From CAVSWN01 sp963770995 (lineage in GTDB: Bacteria; Acidobacteriota; Vicinamibacteria; Vicinamibacterales; CAVVIG01), in contig CAVYRS010000001.1 of the NCBI GenBank assembly GCA_963770995.1, positions 3,596,001-3,660,000 of the forward strand: a DNA stretch of 64,000 bases, read 5' to 3'. The notes below the pieces were generated by a model. The model made no database searches. It saw only the letters and a program-made list of their open reading frames with translations, and was not told the origin of the DNA. This document shows positions 8,487 to 16,645 of this stretch, piece by piece (the first letter of the stretch is position 1; the number at the start of each line of letters is the position of its first letter). Position numbers and translations under genes: made by a program.

Positions 8487-9971
8487 ATGCGTATCAGCCT
8501 CACCGCCGTTCTTCTCGTCGCCGCCGCCGCGGCCGGCATGCGCGCGCAGCCTTCAACGCTCGCCATCGTCGGCGCGACCCTCATCGACGGCAACGGCGGA
8601 CCGCCGCTGGAGAACGCCGTTGTCGTCGTCAGCGGCGGCCGCATCGCCGCGGTGGGTCCGCGCGCGTCGACGCCGGTGCCCGCCGGCGCGCAGACGATCG
8701 ACGGCGCCGGCCAGTTCCTCGTCCCCGGCTTCGTGGACACGAATGTGCACCTGTCGCTCTACGGTGGCATGAACGATCGCTACGAAACGCTGGTCCGCTA
8801 TCACGATCGCCAGCCGGAAATCGTCCTCGAAGCAGCGCAGACGCAGCTGTCGCACGGCGTCACGACGGTGCGCGACAGCTATGGCATGTTGCGGCCGCTC
8901 GTCGCGGTTCGCGATCGCATCGCCGCCGGTGGGGCAGTCGGTCCGCGCATCCTCGCCGCCGGCAACATCGTCGGCTGGAGCGGCCCGTATTCGATCAGCT
9001 TCAGCCTGACGCGCGCGGCGGGGCTGACGTTGTTTCAGGAACAGATGAACGACGAGATCGCGCAGGACGCCGGCGAGGAGCTGATGGCGATGACGCCCGC
9101 GGAGCTGGCCAGGGCGATCGACGCATATCTCGACAAGGGTCCGGACTTCATCAAGTACGGCGGCACGAGCCATTTCTCGGAGCCGGCGTTCATCGGGTTC
9201 TCCGCCGAGGCGCAGCGAACGCTCGTCGAGCGGACGCACGCGCGGCAGAAGATGGTGGAAACGCACGCCACGAGCCGCGAAGGGTTGCGCATGGCGATCG
9301 AGGCCGGCATCGACGGCATCCAGCATCCCGAGATGGTGGATGGCGTGGACATGCCAGACGACCTCGTCCGCCCGATCGTGTCGAAGCGGATCGTGTGCTC
9401 GATGCTCGTCAACACGATCACCGGCGAGGCGTGGGAAAAGCACCTGAAGGATCGCGCGGAGGCTGAAAAGAAACAGTCGGAGGCGGACAAGAAGATCGCG
9501 CGGCCGCGGACGACGTTCGAGGATCGGCAGCGTGCGAACGAGCTCGGCGTCGGTCTGGAAGTGCGGCGTGCAAACGCGCAGAAACTGATCAAGGCCGGCG
9601 CGCTCGTCACGGTCGGCACCGACAACTACTGGGCCGCCGCGAGCGAGCTGTCGCGCACGCCAAAGCCGAAGAGCCAGGACCACGGCATCGGCACCATCAT
9701 GGGGATCGAAGGACTCGTCGAGCTCGGCATGACGCCGTCGCAGGCCATCGTCGCGGCGACGAAAAACGGCGCGATCGCGTCGCGCGGCCTCGCCGACTTC
9801 GGCACGATCGAGCCGGGCAAGCGCGCCGACCTGTTGCTGCTCGGCGCCGATCCGCTCGCCGACATTCACAACATCCGGAACATCTCGAAACTCATCAAGG
9901 ACGGCAAGCTCGTCGATCGCGCGACGTTGCCGCAGGTGCGCGTGCTGAGCCGCACGCCGTTGTCACACTGA
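8487..9971 (+). CDS. Secreted amidohydrolase-superfamily protein, one metal ligand replaced
   Basis: The 494-aa protein starts at ATG 8487. It has a signal peptide (residues 1-20, cut after MRAQ) and an imidazolonepropionase/prolidase-like amidohydrolase fold. Expected metal-site elements are present: carboxylysine candidate in FIKYGG, His in ETHATS, His in IQHPEMVD, Asp in VGTDNY. The first element, normally HxH in DTHVH, reads DTNVH, so His86 is Asn while His88 is kept. That could alter metal binding or mean a non-canonical member. Such secreted amidohydrolases usually hydrolyse peptides or cyclic amides; the substrate is unknown. It is divergent from the esterase. Confidence 0.88.
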   Translation: MRISLTAVLLVAAAAAGMRAQPSTLAIVGATLIDGNGGPPLENAVVVVSGGRIAAVGPRASTPVPAGAQTIDGAGQFLVPGFVDTNVHLSLYGGMNDRYETLVRYHDRQPEIVLEAAQTQLSHGVTTVRDSYGMLRPLVAVRDRIAAGGAVGPRILAAGNIVGWSGPYSISFSLTRAAGLTLFQEQMNDEIAQDAGEELMAMTPAELARAIDAYLDKGPDFIKYGGTSHFSEPAFIGFSAEAQRTLVERTHARQKMVETHATSREGLRMAIEAGIDGIQHPEMVDGVDMPDDLVRPIVSKRIVCSMLVNTITGEAWEKHLKDRAEAEKKQSEADKKIARPRTTFEDRQRANELGVGLEVRRANAQKLIKAGALVTVGTDNYWAAASELSRTPKPKSQDHGIGTIMGIEGLVELGMTPSQAIVAATKNGAIASRGLADFGTIEPGKRADLLLLGADPLADIHNIRNISKLIKDGKLVDRATLPQVRVLSRTPLSH

Positions 9972-9984
9972 AGGACGATGTCCC

Positions 9985-10224
9985 TTGTCCGGATGGGCGA
10001 TGACATGGCTCGACTTGTTTGGCTTGTTCGCCGTCACAGCCATGCTCGTCTGCTATGCCTGCGAGCATCGTAGCCCTTGGTTCATTCTCGCGTTTGCCGT
10101 GGCCTGTTGGTTGGGATCTGCCTATGGCTTCATGCAAGGCGCATGGCCGTTCGGCCTCGTGGAAGCCGTTTGGGGCGTCATCGCAGTTCGCCGCTGGCGT
10201 GCCGCGACTCGGGGTTCAATCTGA
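9985..10224 (+). CDS. Small multi-pass membrane protein
   Basis: 79 aa if started at TTG 9985 (AAGGA 14 bases upstream), or 74 aa from ATG 10000. Three hydrophobic helices are visible: residues 6-24, 31-49 and 54-66, ending in a basic tail RRWRAATR. The layout resembles small CBU_0592-like membrane proteins. It follows the amidohydrolase by 13 bases and may be co-transcribed. No function can be given. Confidence 0.7.
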   Translation: MSGWAMTWLDLFGLFAVTAMLVCYACEHRSPWFILAFAVACWLGSAYGFMQGAWPFGLVEAVWGVIAVRRWRAATRGSI

Positions 10225-10256
10225 CCGACTACCTCCGGGCGACCCAGCGCCGCCTC

Positions 10257-10724
10257 TTACTCGGTCCACGCGAGGATCCGGTCACCGGTTGGGCGCGTTT
10301 CATCCAGGATGATTCCGGCTCCTGCCTGCTGCAGGTCGCGGGAGGTTAGGCCGAGTGTCTCCAGATCGAATCCCGTCCCGCGCAACGCATATGCAGCGGC
10401 CGGCCCTTTTACCGTGAAGAACCAGAGGGGGACATCGGCCCGAACCAACCGTTGTCCGTCGGCATAGTAGGCGAGGACGTGCAAATCCCGCGGCGGTGGG
10501 CCTACGGGCGGCGACGACGGCCGCCGGACGAAGCGTCCCGATTCGCGGCGAACCAACGGCGTAGGGGACCGCGCGCGCGCCAACACATCCTCGAAATTAT
10601 GCTGCGCGCCGGTGTCATCCATCTGTTGCACACTAATCGCGCGCCACGCCATCCCTCCAAAGACCGACAGCCCCAGGCTCGCGGCGGCCAGGACAACGAG
10701 AATGACAGCTCGTTTGTTGCCCAA
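10257..10724 (-). CDS. Membrane-anchored hypothetical protein
   Basis: The 155-aa protein has one N-terminal membrane helix (about residues 6-30) after a short basic start, so the rest should face the periplasm. The body has a Pro/Arg-rich stretch (about 62-80), then a compact beta-rich region (HVLAYYADGQRLVRADVP, LWFFTVKGPA). No known motif was recognised. It lies 15 bases downstream of the lipoprotein gene and probably forms an operon with it. Confidence 0.7.
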   Translation of the reverse strand: MGNKRAVILVVLAAASLGLSVFGGMAWRAISVQQMDDTGAQHNFEDVLARARSPTPLVRRESGRFVRRPSSPPVGPPPRDLHVLAYYADGQRLVRADVPLWFFTVKGPAAAYALRGTGFDLETLGLTSRDLQQAGAGIILDETRPTGDRILAWTE

Positions 10725-10739
10725 CTTGACGGTAGGACG

Positions 10740-11627
10740 CTATCGAGTGGCCGTGAAGTCGTGCTTCACGAGTGCATCCTCGAGCGCCTGAAGAGTGTTG
10801 TCGCACTCGGCGGTCACGGTGCGCTTCCGGCCCAGCGACAAGGCCAGCGATCGAACGTTGCTGTTACGGCGCGACAGGGTCACGAGCTCGGCGTTGATCG
10901 CGTTGAACCGTTCGAGTGCGGCAGCGGCTGCGGCGAGGTGCGGACCGGCGGTTGGCGGCAGCTGACCTTTCAACGTGTCGAGCGCCTTCTGTGCGCCCGC
11001 CTGAGCCGCGCTCATCTCCGCCTCCATCTGCGACATGGCGCCGTCGTCGGACTCCGCGATATGCCGCGCGTGGATCGCCTGCACCTCCAGGATCGACGCT
11101 GAGGCTTGGGCGACGAGCGCCTCGACGCAGCAGGGCGTCTTCGACGCCGTCGCGCGCGCCGCGGAGTCGAGCGATTGCCGGAACGTCTGAACGGCGTCCT
11201 GCGCGGGCCCGAAGGACAGACGCTGGGCCTTGATGTTGGTGTTCTCGACGGCGAGCGGATGAATGTCGGCATCCAATGCCCGGTATCCCACCAGACACGT
11301 CTTGAACGTGTCCAGCTGCCGGATCTCATCGCCATAGCTGAGTGACTGGAGGATCCGCTGTAGCGACTCGAGGTCCTGGTCGAGGGCCTGCATCGCCTGC
11401 TCCGCTTCGCGAACGGCCGCGATCGACGCCTCCTCCGTGATCGACATCACGGCCCTATTGGAGGCGTCAGCGGCCTTGCTGAATTGAACGCGGAGGTTCG
11501 ACGCCAGCCTTCGCGCTTCGGTTTGCTGCGTCAGGACGAGCCGCGGTCGATCGCCGCATCCTGCCGCTGTCACGACAGCGATCGTCGCGACCACGAGCCC
11601 CCGCAAAGACGCCACAGAGCAGAACAT
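10740..11627 (-). CDS. Helical lipoprotein of unknown function
   Basis: 295 aa from ATG 11627, chosen because it puts a hydrophobic segment and lipobox (VTAAGC) directly at the N-terminus; a longer frame to 11720 adds 31 residues without signal character. After the lipidated Cys the protein is almost wholly alpha-helical with heptad-like repeats (QTEARRLASNLRVQFSKAA, EAEQAMQALDQDLESLQRIL). It resembles the periplasmic four-helix sensor modules of chemoreceptors. Two adjacent Cys sit near the middle (TPCCVEAL). Its neighbour on the same strand is a kinase ATPase fragment, so a sensory accessory role is possible but unproven. Confidence 0.7.
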   Translation of the reverse strand: MFCSVASLRGLVVATIAVVTAAGCGDRPRLVLTQQTEARRLASNLRVQFSKAADASNRAVMSITEEASIAAVREAEQAMQALDQDLESLQRILQSLSYGDEIRQLDTFKTCLVGYRALDADIHPLAVENTNIKAQRLSFGPAQDAVQTFRQSLDSAARATASKTPCCVEALVAQASASILEVQAIHARHIAESDDGAMSQMEAEMSAAQAGAQKALDTLKGQLPPTAGPHLAAAAAALERFNAINAELVTLSRRNSNVRSLALSLGRKRTVTAECDNTLQALEDALVKHDFTATR

Positions 11628-11682
11628 AGCATGGGACACACAGCACAATACCGACAGCTCCGGGCTCAGGCTGCGATGCGGG

Positions 11683-12174
11683 TCAGCGACCTGGAAACCC
11701 GATCCGAATCGTCGTGCCATGCGAGTCCGGATCCTGCGTGCTTTCGACCTCCATCCAGCCGCCGTGCGCCAGCATGATCTCGCGGCCGAGTATCAACGCA
11801 TAGCCGACGCGGCGCCCGGAGGGGGAGGGCTCAAACAGGTGCGCCACGACGTCGGCGGGAATGCCGGGACCGTCGTCGGACACTTCGATGAGAATGTCGC
11901 CGGTCTCCTGCCGGGTGGCCGCCCGCACGATGATTTCGCCGCCCTGATGAAACATCGAGCCTCGCCGAACGTGGCGAAGCGAGTTCCCGATCAACATGCC
12001 CAGCGTCCATGCGATCTTGTCTTCATCCAGCGTGACCGTCGCGGGCACGTCAGGGGCGAGAACCATCTTCAATTCGACGTCCATCTCCTTCGCGTATGGC
12101 TGCATCAGGGGTACAACGGAGCCGACCATCGCCTGAAGCGAAACCGCCGTCTTCCGCAGTGGAATGCTGTCCAT
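11683..12174 (-). CDS. Orphan histidine-kinase ATPase (HATPase_c) domain
   Basis: 163 aa containing only the catalytic ATP-binding domain: N box GNSLRH, G1 box DDGPGIP, then AHGGWMEVES. The HisKA dimerisation helix with phospho-His is absent, because the upstream frame is closed by a stop 10 codons before the ATG. The G2 box, normally GxGxGL, reads GRRVGYAL, so ATP-lid function is doubtful. It may be a decayed sensor-kinase tail or a stand-alone ATPase. It lies 30 bases before the Kup fragment's stop and 55 bases upstream of the lipoprotein gene, all on the minus strand. Confidence 0.65.
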   Translation of the reverse strand: MDSIPLRKTAVSLQAMVGSVVPLMQPYAKEMDVELKMVLAPDVPATVTLDEDKIAWTLGMLIGNSLRHVRRGSMFHQGGEIIVRAATRQETGDILIEVSDDGPGIPADVVAHLFEPSPSGRRVGYALILGREIMLAHGGWMEVESTQDPDSHGTTIRIGFPGR

Positions 12175-12204
12175 GCCGTCACGCTCCAGAGCACGGATGC
12201 GTGC

Positions 12205-12858
12205 TCATAGGTCGACCCGGGATCCTACTTCGACGACCTGCGCCGGCGGCAGATCGAAGAAGTCCGACGGATTGGCCGCGTTTCGGGAAAGGGCGGCGAA
12301 GATCGTTTCGGCGACCACGCCCAGTTGGCCGCTTTTGCCGGGCACGACTCGCTCCTGCCCGAGCACGTAGGCGACTGCCGACGGGTCTGTCCCAGGCGCG
12401 ATCTGTTCGACTACAGGCGCGAGCGCCTTGTGTACGTGCGGTTCGTCCATGAACCCGTAGCGCAGCGTGACGCGGTAAAGGCCTTCGCCAATGGGTTCGA
12501 CGGCCGCCCGCTCATCGGTCACATGAGGGATCTCCTCGGTCGTGACCGTCGTCAAGAGAACCGTGTGGTGGAGCGCCCTGAAACGGCGAACGACGTTGAG
12601 CAGAACGGGGGGAATCGATTCGGCGATCGCTGTCATCACGACGCCGATGCCAGGGAGCCGTGTGTCGATTCGACGATGCAGGGTTTCGAGGAACGCCGTG
12701 GTCGGTTCGGACTGGTTCCGGTATGCGGGATCGCGCGCACGCTGGCGCGGGAGCCTCGTCGTTTTAAGCGACTTTTTAGGACGTTTTTGGTCCGGTTTTA
12801 GGCGACCGTCTTTTGTCGTGACGTGTCGCCGACGTGACGCGAACGTCGGTGCGTCCAT
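12205..12858 (-). pseudogene. kup: C-terminal fragment of a Kup potassium transporter
   Basis: The translated C-terminal part (from about 12693) matches the cytosolic tail of Kup, including the intact Kup of this window: RLPGIGVVMTA against RVPGTAVFMTA, then RVTLRYGFMDEP against NVTLRYGFMDEP, ending with FFDLPPAQVVEVGSRVDL against FFKLPPDSVVELGVQVEI. All twelve membrane helices are missing. The open frame reaches ATG 12858, but residues before the homology are basic and low in complexity and overlap phased regulatory repeats. ATG 12636 would give a 143-aa soluble domain. It is either a relic or a retained stand-alone regulatory tail; it ends next to the HATPase fragment. Confidence 0.75.
12761..12802 (+). 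promoter_or_regulatory. Helically phased TTTTAGG repeats upstream of the KdpD-like kinase
   Basis: Four T-tract half-sites, TTTTAAG, TTTTAGG, TTTTGGT and TTTTAGG, begin at 12762, 12774, 12785 and 12796, so spacing is 12, 11 and 11 bases. Direct repeats about 11 bp apart are the usual target form for OmpR/PhoB-family winged-helix regulators. A similar array lies before the porin-kdp operon. They precede the kinase ATG (12901) by about 100 bases; a TAGTAT box lies at 12889-12894. Confidence 0.6.
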
Positions 12859-12900
12859 AAAGACACGGCAGCGAAATCGGCGCTGCACTAGTATGCGCGG

Positions 12901-14391
12901 ATGAGCGCTTCGGCCGATGCGCGCAGGCTGGCCGTGGGCATGGCCGGTCTTGGTTTCTTTACATGGCTGTTCCGCCAATGGCCCCAAGTCTCGAACACGA
13001 CGACGGTCGCGCTGAGTTTTCTGATCGTCGTGCTGTTTGTGGCGGCTCGCGCGCGTCTCTGGGTCGCGGTCACGACGTCGATCGTCTCCGTCTTCGCGCT
13101 CAATTTCTTTTTCATTCCCCCGATTGGCACGTTGACGATTGTCGACCCGCAGAACTGGGTGGCGCTGTTCGCGTTTCTCGCGGTCAGCCTCGTCGCCAGC
13201 AACCTCTCGGCGGTCGCGCGGGATCGAACGCGCGAGGCGATGACCCGACGCGACGAAGTTGGAAAGCTGTTCGATCTCAGTCGGGATGTGCTGTTGATCG
13301 CGGACAGCGAGGCCGCGAACTCCTCGCTCGCCGGCTTCATCGCGCGGCGGTTCGACCTGGAGTATGCGGCGATCTGTCTCCCGCACAGCCCCGACTGGAT
13401 TGTCTTCGAATGGGGCGCTCCGACAGGCATGCTGACCTCCGTCGACTTCGCCGGCGCATTCAGCGCCATGGGCGTTGACGGGCGGGTGAACTCGACGACC
13501 GCGTCCGGCGAAGGCTACGCCGTCATCACCAAGGCCGGGCGCGAGGTCCGGGTCGTGCCGCTCCGGCTCGGGAACAAGGCGATCGGTCTTCTCGCCACCG
13601 CGGGCAGGGCCATCGACACCGGCACGCTCGACGCGGTCGCCGGTCTCGCGGCGATTGCCATCGAGCGCGTGCAGTTCCTCCAGGAACGGAAGAGTGCCGA
13701 GTTGGCCCGCCAGAGCGAAGAGTTGAAGTCGGCGCTCCTGGCGTCGCTCGGACACGACTTGCGGACGCCGCTCACCGCCATTCGTGTCGCCGCCGACAAC
13801 CTGCGATCGTCGTGGCCGGATGAGCAGCAGCGCCGCGAACAGGGCGAGTTGATCGTCGCCGAAGTCGATCGGCTCACGCGTCTGTTTCAAAACCTGCTGG
13901 AAATGGCCCGCATCGATGCGGGAGCCGTCACCCATGACGTCAGGTGGGTGGCGCCCTCCGAGATCGTCGATGCCGCCCGTAGTCGGGTTGAGCATGCCGT
14001 GCACGGTCGAAAAATTGAGCTGTCAGTCGAATCGGATCGCCTCGTTCGGGTCGACCCGCGTCTGGCCGCGGCGGCGTTGTCGCATCTGATCGAGAACGCC
14101 GCTCGGTACTCGCAGACGCCATCGAATATTGAGGTAGGCGCCGCCGTGTCGGACGCCGCTTTGACGCTGACAGTACGGGATCACGGCCGTGGCATTGCGC
14201 CGGTGGATCTGCCTCGCGTGTTCGACAAGTTCTACCGAGGCGCCGACGCGAAGCTGGAGCGGTCGGGGACCGGCATGGGTCTCGCGATTGCGCGCGGCCT
14301 GCTGGCGATTGAAGGCGGACGCGTGGCCGTCGAGAATTGCCCCGATGGCGGCGCGCGGTTCACGATCACGATTCCCACGGACGTGAAATGA
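12901..14391 (+). CDS. kdpD: KdpD-like sensor histidine kinase (membrane and kinase half)
   Basis: The 496-aa protein corresponds to the C-terminal half of KdpD. A DUF4118 block of four closely packed membrane helices (about 8-105) is followed by a GAF-like region (about 130-265), HisKA with GHDLRTPLTAI and phospho-acceptor His285, and HATPase_c with N box IENAARYS, G1 DHGRGIAP and G2 GTGMGLAI. It lacks the cytoplasmic KdpD and Usp domains, which are encoded separately at 21169-22344. Its stop overlaps the start of the KdpE-like regulator (ATGA). It likely senses K+ or turgor and phosphorylates that regulator. A TAGTAT box lies 6 bases before ATG 12901, suggesting a leaderless mRNA. Confidence 0.92.
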   Translation: MSASADARRLAVGMAGLGFFTWLFRQWPQVSNTTTVALSFLIVVLFVAARARLWVAVTTSIVSVFALNFFFIPPIGTLTIVDPQNWVALFAFLAVSLVASNLSAVARDRTREAMTRRDEVGKLFDLSRDVLLIADSEAANSSLAGFIARRFDLEYAAICLPHSPDWIVFEWGAPTGMLTSVDFAGAFSAMGVDGRVNSTTASGEGYAVITKAGREVRVVPLRLGNKAIGLLATAGRAIDTGTLDAVAGLAAIAIERVQFLQERKSAELARQSEELKSALLASLGHDLRTPLTAIRVAADNLRSSWPDEQQRREQGELIVAEVDRLTRLFQNLLEMARIDAGAVTHDVRWVAPSEIVDAARSRVEHAVHGRKIELSVESDRLVRVDPRLAAAALSHLIENAARYSQTPSNIEVGAAVSDAALTLTVRDHGRGIAPVDLPRVFDKFYRGADAKLERSGTGMGLAIARGLLAIEGGRVAVENCPDGGARFTITIPTDVK

Positions 14392-15092
14392 CCCGACCTT
14401 CCCGCATCCTGCTCGTCGACGACGAGGTCGCGATTCAGCGGGCGGTCGCGCCGTTGCTGCGATCTCGCGGCTACGAGGTCGATGTCGTGGGCACGGGCAG
14501 GGAGGCGGTGGACATCGTCGCCGAGCGGAACCCCGACCTCGTCGTGCTCGATCTCGGGCTGCCCGATCTGGAAGGGATCGAGGTCTGCCGCCGTATCCGG
14601 AGGGTCTCGAAAGCGCCAATCGTCGTCCTGTCTGCGAGGGGCGGCGAGGCCGACAAGGTGGCGGCGCTCGACATCGGCGCAGACGATTACGTCACGAAGC
14701 CGTTCGGATCCGAAGAGTTGCTGGCGCGGATTCGCGTGGCGCTCCGGCGGGTGGATGACGCCGAAGGGCCCGACGTCGAGCGCATCGCCGTGGCAGACCT
14801 CGTCATCGACTTCAACCGGCGCCGCGTCTTGAGAGGCGACGACGAGATCCGCCTCACTCCCAAGGAATTCGAACTGCTCGCGCTGCTGGCCCGCAACGTC
14901 GATCGTGTCCTGACCCATCGCACCATCCTCAAGACGATCTGGGGCGGCAATGCCGTCGAGCAGCCTGAGCATGTCTGGGTGTTGATGGCGCAGCTTCGCA
15001 AGAAGATCGAGCCCGACCCCGGCAATCCACGCTATCTCCTCAGCGAGCCGTTCGTCGGCTATCGACTCGTCAGCAATCCGTCCGTCTCGTGA
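14388..15092 (+). CDS. kdpE: KdpE-like OmpR-family response regulator
   Basis: 234 aa. The receiver domain (residues 6-118) has the acidic pair DD at 11-12, phospho-acceptor Asp55 in LVVLDLGLPD, and Lys in DYVTKPF. The OmpR/PhoB winged-helix domain (about 133-230) includes RLTPKEFELLALLARN and the C-terminal hairpin PFVGYRLV. The start at ATG 14388 overlaps the kinase stop by 4 bases, so the pair is translationally coupled. It probably activates the porin-kdpFABC operon starting 138 bases downstream and its own operon, because both have phased direct repeats of the type this family binds. Confidence 0.93.
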   Translation: MTRPSRILLVDDEVAIQRAVAPLLRSRGYEVDVVGTGREAVDIVAERNPDLVVLDLGLPDLEGIEVCRRIRRVSKAPIVVLSARGGEADKVAALDIGADDYVTKPFGSEELLARIRVALRRVDDAEGPDVERIAVADLVIDFNRRRVLRGDDEIRLTPKEFELLALLARNVDRVLTHRTILKTIWGGNAVEQPEHVWVLMAQLRKKIEPDPGNPRYLLSEPFVGYRLVSNPSVS

Positions 15093-15130
15093 ACCGGCTG
15101 ACCAGCCACGCCGGCTCAGGCAGTCCGGCG

Positions 15131-15180
15131 GTTTTCCGGACTTTCGGGCCGTTTAGGTGGTTTTTAGGCCGTTCTCAAGG
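15131..15180 (+). promoter_or_regulatory. Phased T-tract/AGG repeats upstream of the porin-kdp operon
   Basis: Half-sites TTTTCCGG (15132), TTTCGGGC (15142), TTTAGGTGG (15152), TTTTAGGCC (15162) and TTCTCAAGG (15172) recur every 10 bases or so on one face of the helix. They resemble the array at 12761-12802. A possible -10, TATGCT, is at 15201-15206, with a purine-rich ribosome site AGAGAGGA before GTG 15230. A -35 hexamer is not evident, as expected for an activator-dependent promoter. Confidence 0.6.
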
Positions 15181-15229
15181 CAATTTTATGCGGCCCTTTC
15201 TATGCTCGAGGTCTCAGAGAGGACGTACC

Positions 15230-16453
15230 GTGAAACGAACACTTGGATTCATCGTCGCGCTGACCGTTGTCCTGTTCGCCATGGGCGGCAGTGCGAGCGC
15301 GCAGGACACTTCGACCGCGCAGACACCGGCTGCCGCCCCGTCGCCGCTCGAGGGCATCACGTTCGGCGTCGGCTTCGACGGCTACTACGCCTGGAACACC
15401 AACCGGCCGATCGGCCGGATCAACCTGCTGCGCGCCTACGACGTCTTGAGCAACAGCTTCAGTCTCAATCAGGCGAGCCTGATCGTCGAACGTCCGCCCG
15501 ATATCGACAAGGGCCGCCGCATCGGACTGCGGCTCGACCTCATGTTCGGCGATGCCACCGAAACGGTCCAGGGCAGCGGCGTGAACGAACCGCGGCCGCA
15601 GGTCTATCGCCACGTGTTTCAGGCCTATGGGTCGTATGTCGTGCCGGTCGGCTCCGGCCTCCAGGTCGATTTCGGCAAGTTTGCCAGCGCGCTGGGCTTC
15701 GAGAACAACTATACGAAGGATCAGATCAACTACTCGCGGTCCTACTTTTTCAACTACCTGCCGTTTTATCACTTCGGTTTTCGATCGACGTACGCGCCGA
15801 CGGATCGCGTGTCGCTGACCTACTGGCTGGTCAACGGCACACAGCAGTCCGAGGACTTCAACGGTTTCAAGTCGCAGGCCGCCATCATCACTCTCAAGCC
15901 GACTCCGGCGATCTCGTGGAACATCAACTACTACGCCGGCCGCGAGGCGCGAGATCTGGAGACGGACCTGAACCCGGGCCTGCCGACGTTGCCCACACAG
16001 CCCGGACTGTCGGTCGATGCCGTGGTGCCTTTCGATCGCTCGCGCCTGCACATTGTCGACACCTATGCATCGTGGACGAAAGGGAAAGTGCTCGTCGGCG
16101 GCGAAGCCGACTACGTCGCGCTGCGGCCGGATTCCGGCCCGTCGTCCACCGTGAGCGGAGGCGCGGCATACGCGCAGTATCGCGTCACTCCGTCGGGCGC
16201 GGTGGCCGTTCGCTACGCGTACTTCGCGGATCGCTCCGGCTTGTTCAGCGGCGTTCAGCAGAACCTCCAGGACGTCACGGCCACGGCGACCTGGCAGGTG
16301 TCGGACGGCATGATGCTGCGCGGCGAGTGGCGCCGAGACTCTTCGAATCAGCCTTTCTTCCTCGGGCGGACGGTCGAGGACCGTCGACGGTCGCAGCAGA
16401 CCCTCACGCTGGGACTGCTGTGGTGGTTCGGTACGAAGCGCGGAACCTGGTGA
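15230..16453 (+). CDS. Outer-membrane beta-barrel porin (OmpL-like, BBP2 type)
   Basis: 407 aa from GTG 15230, set by AGAGAGGA at 15216-15223 and a signal peptide MKRTLGFIVALTVVLFAMGG cut after SASAQ. The mature protein has alternating amphipathic beta strands throughout, many aromatic residues at strand ends (GFDGYYAWNTNRP, FFNYLPFYHFGFRSTYA) and a C-terminal strand ending in a Trp/Phe-rich segment (LGLLWWFGTKRGTW), matching the OmpL-like beta-barrel porin-2 family. As first gene of the kdp transcript it may let K+ or other solutes cross the outer membrane under limitation (inference from position). Confidence 0.87.
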   Translation: MKRTLGFIVALTVVLFAMGGSASAQDTSTAQTPAAAPSPLEGITFGVGFDGYYAWNTNRPIGRINLLRAYDVLSNSFSLNQASLIVERPPDIDKGRRIGLRLDLMFGDATETVQGSGVNEPRPQVYRHVFQAYGSYVVPVGSGLQVDFGKFASALGFENNYTKDQINYSRSYFFNYLPFYHFGFRSTYAPTDRVSLTYWLVNGTQQSEDFNGFKSQAAIITLKPTPAISWNINYYAGREARDLETDLNPGLPTLPTQPGLSVDAVVPFDRSRLHIVDTYASWTKGKVLVGGEADYVALRPDSGPSSTVSGGAAYAQYRVTPSGAVAVRYAYFADRSGLFSGVQQNLQDVTATATWQVSDGMMLRGEWRRDSSNQPFFLGRTVEDRRRSQQTLTLGLLWWFGTKRGTW

Positions 16454-16464
16454 AAGGGGCAGCG

Positions 16465-16551
16465 ATGCTGGACCTGGTGTTCATCCTCTTGACGATTGTC
16501 TTCTTTGTCGCAGCGGTGGCGTATATCGCCGCGTGCGAGCGGTTGGAGTAG
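16465..16551 (+). CDS. 28-aa single-span membrane peptide preceding kdpF
   Basis: The short frame encodes MLDLVFILLTIVFFVAAVAY plus the polar end IAACERLE: one membrane helix with a charged tail. GGGGC lies upstream and its stop is 3 bases before the kdpF start, so it is locked into the operon between the porin and kdpF. It is similar in size and topology to KdpF but lacks the RPEKF ending. It may be an additional small subunit or stabiliser of the Kdp complex. It is too short for routine gene callers. Confidence 0.65.
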   Translation: MLDLVFILLTIVFFVAAVAYIAACERLE

Positions 16552-16554
16552 CCG

Positions 16555-16644
16555 ATGACCCTGGATTACATCGTCGGATTGCTGGTGACGGTCGGCTTGC
16601 TCGCGTACCTGACGTACGCGCTGCTGCGGCCGGAGAAGTTCTGA
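16555..16644 (+). CDS. kdpF: Kdp complex small subunit KdpF
   Basis: 29 aa: one membrane helix, ending in the KdpF signature LLRPEKF. KdpF stabilises the KdpFABC K+-pumping P-type ATPase in the inner membrane. It lies 3 bases after the 28-aa peptide and 1 base before kdpA. Confidence 0.9.
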   Translation: MTLDYIVGLLVTVGLLAYLTYALLRPEKF

Positions 16645-16645
16645 C

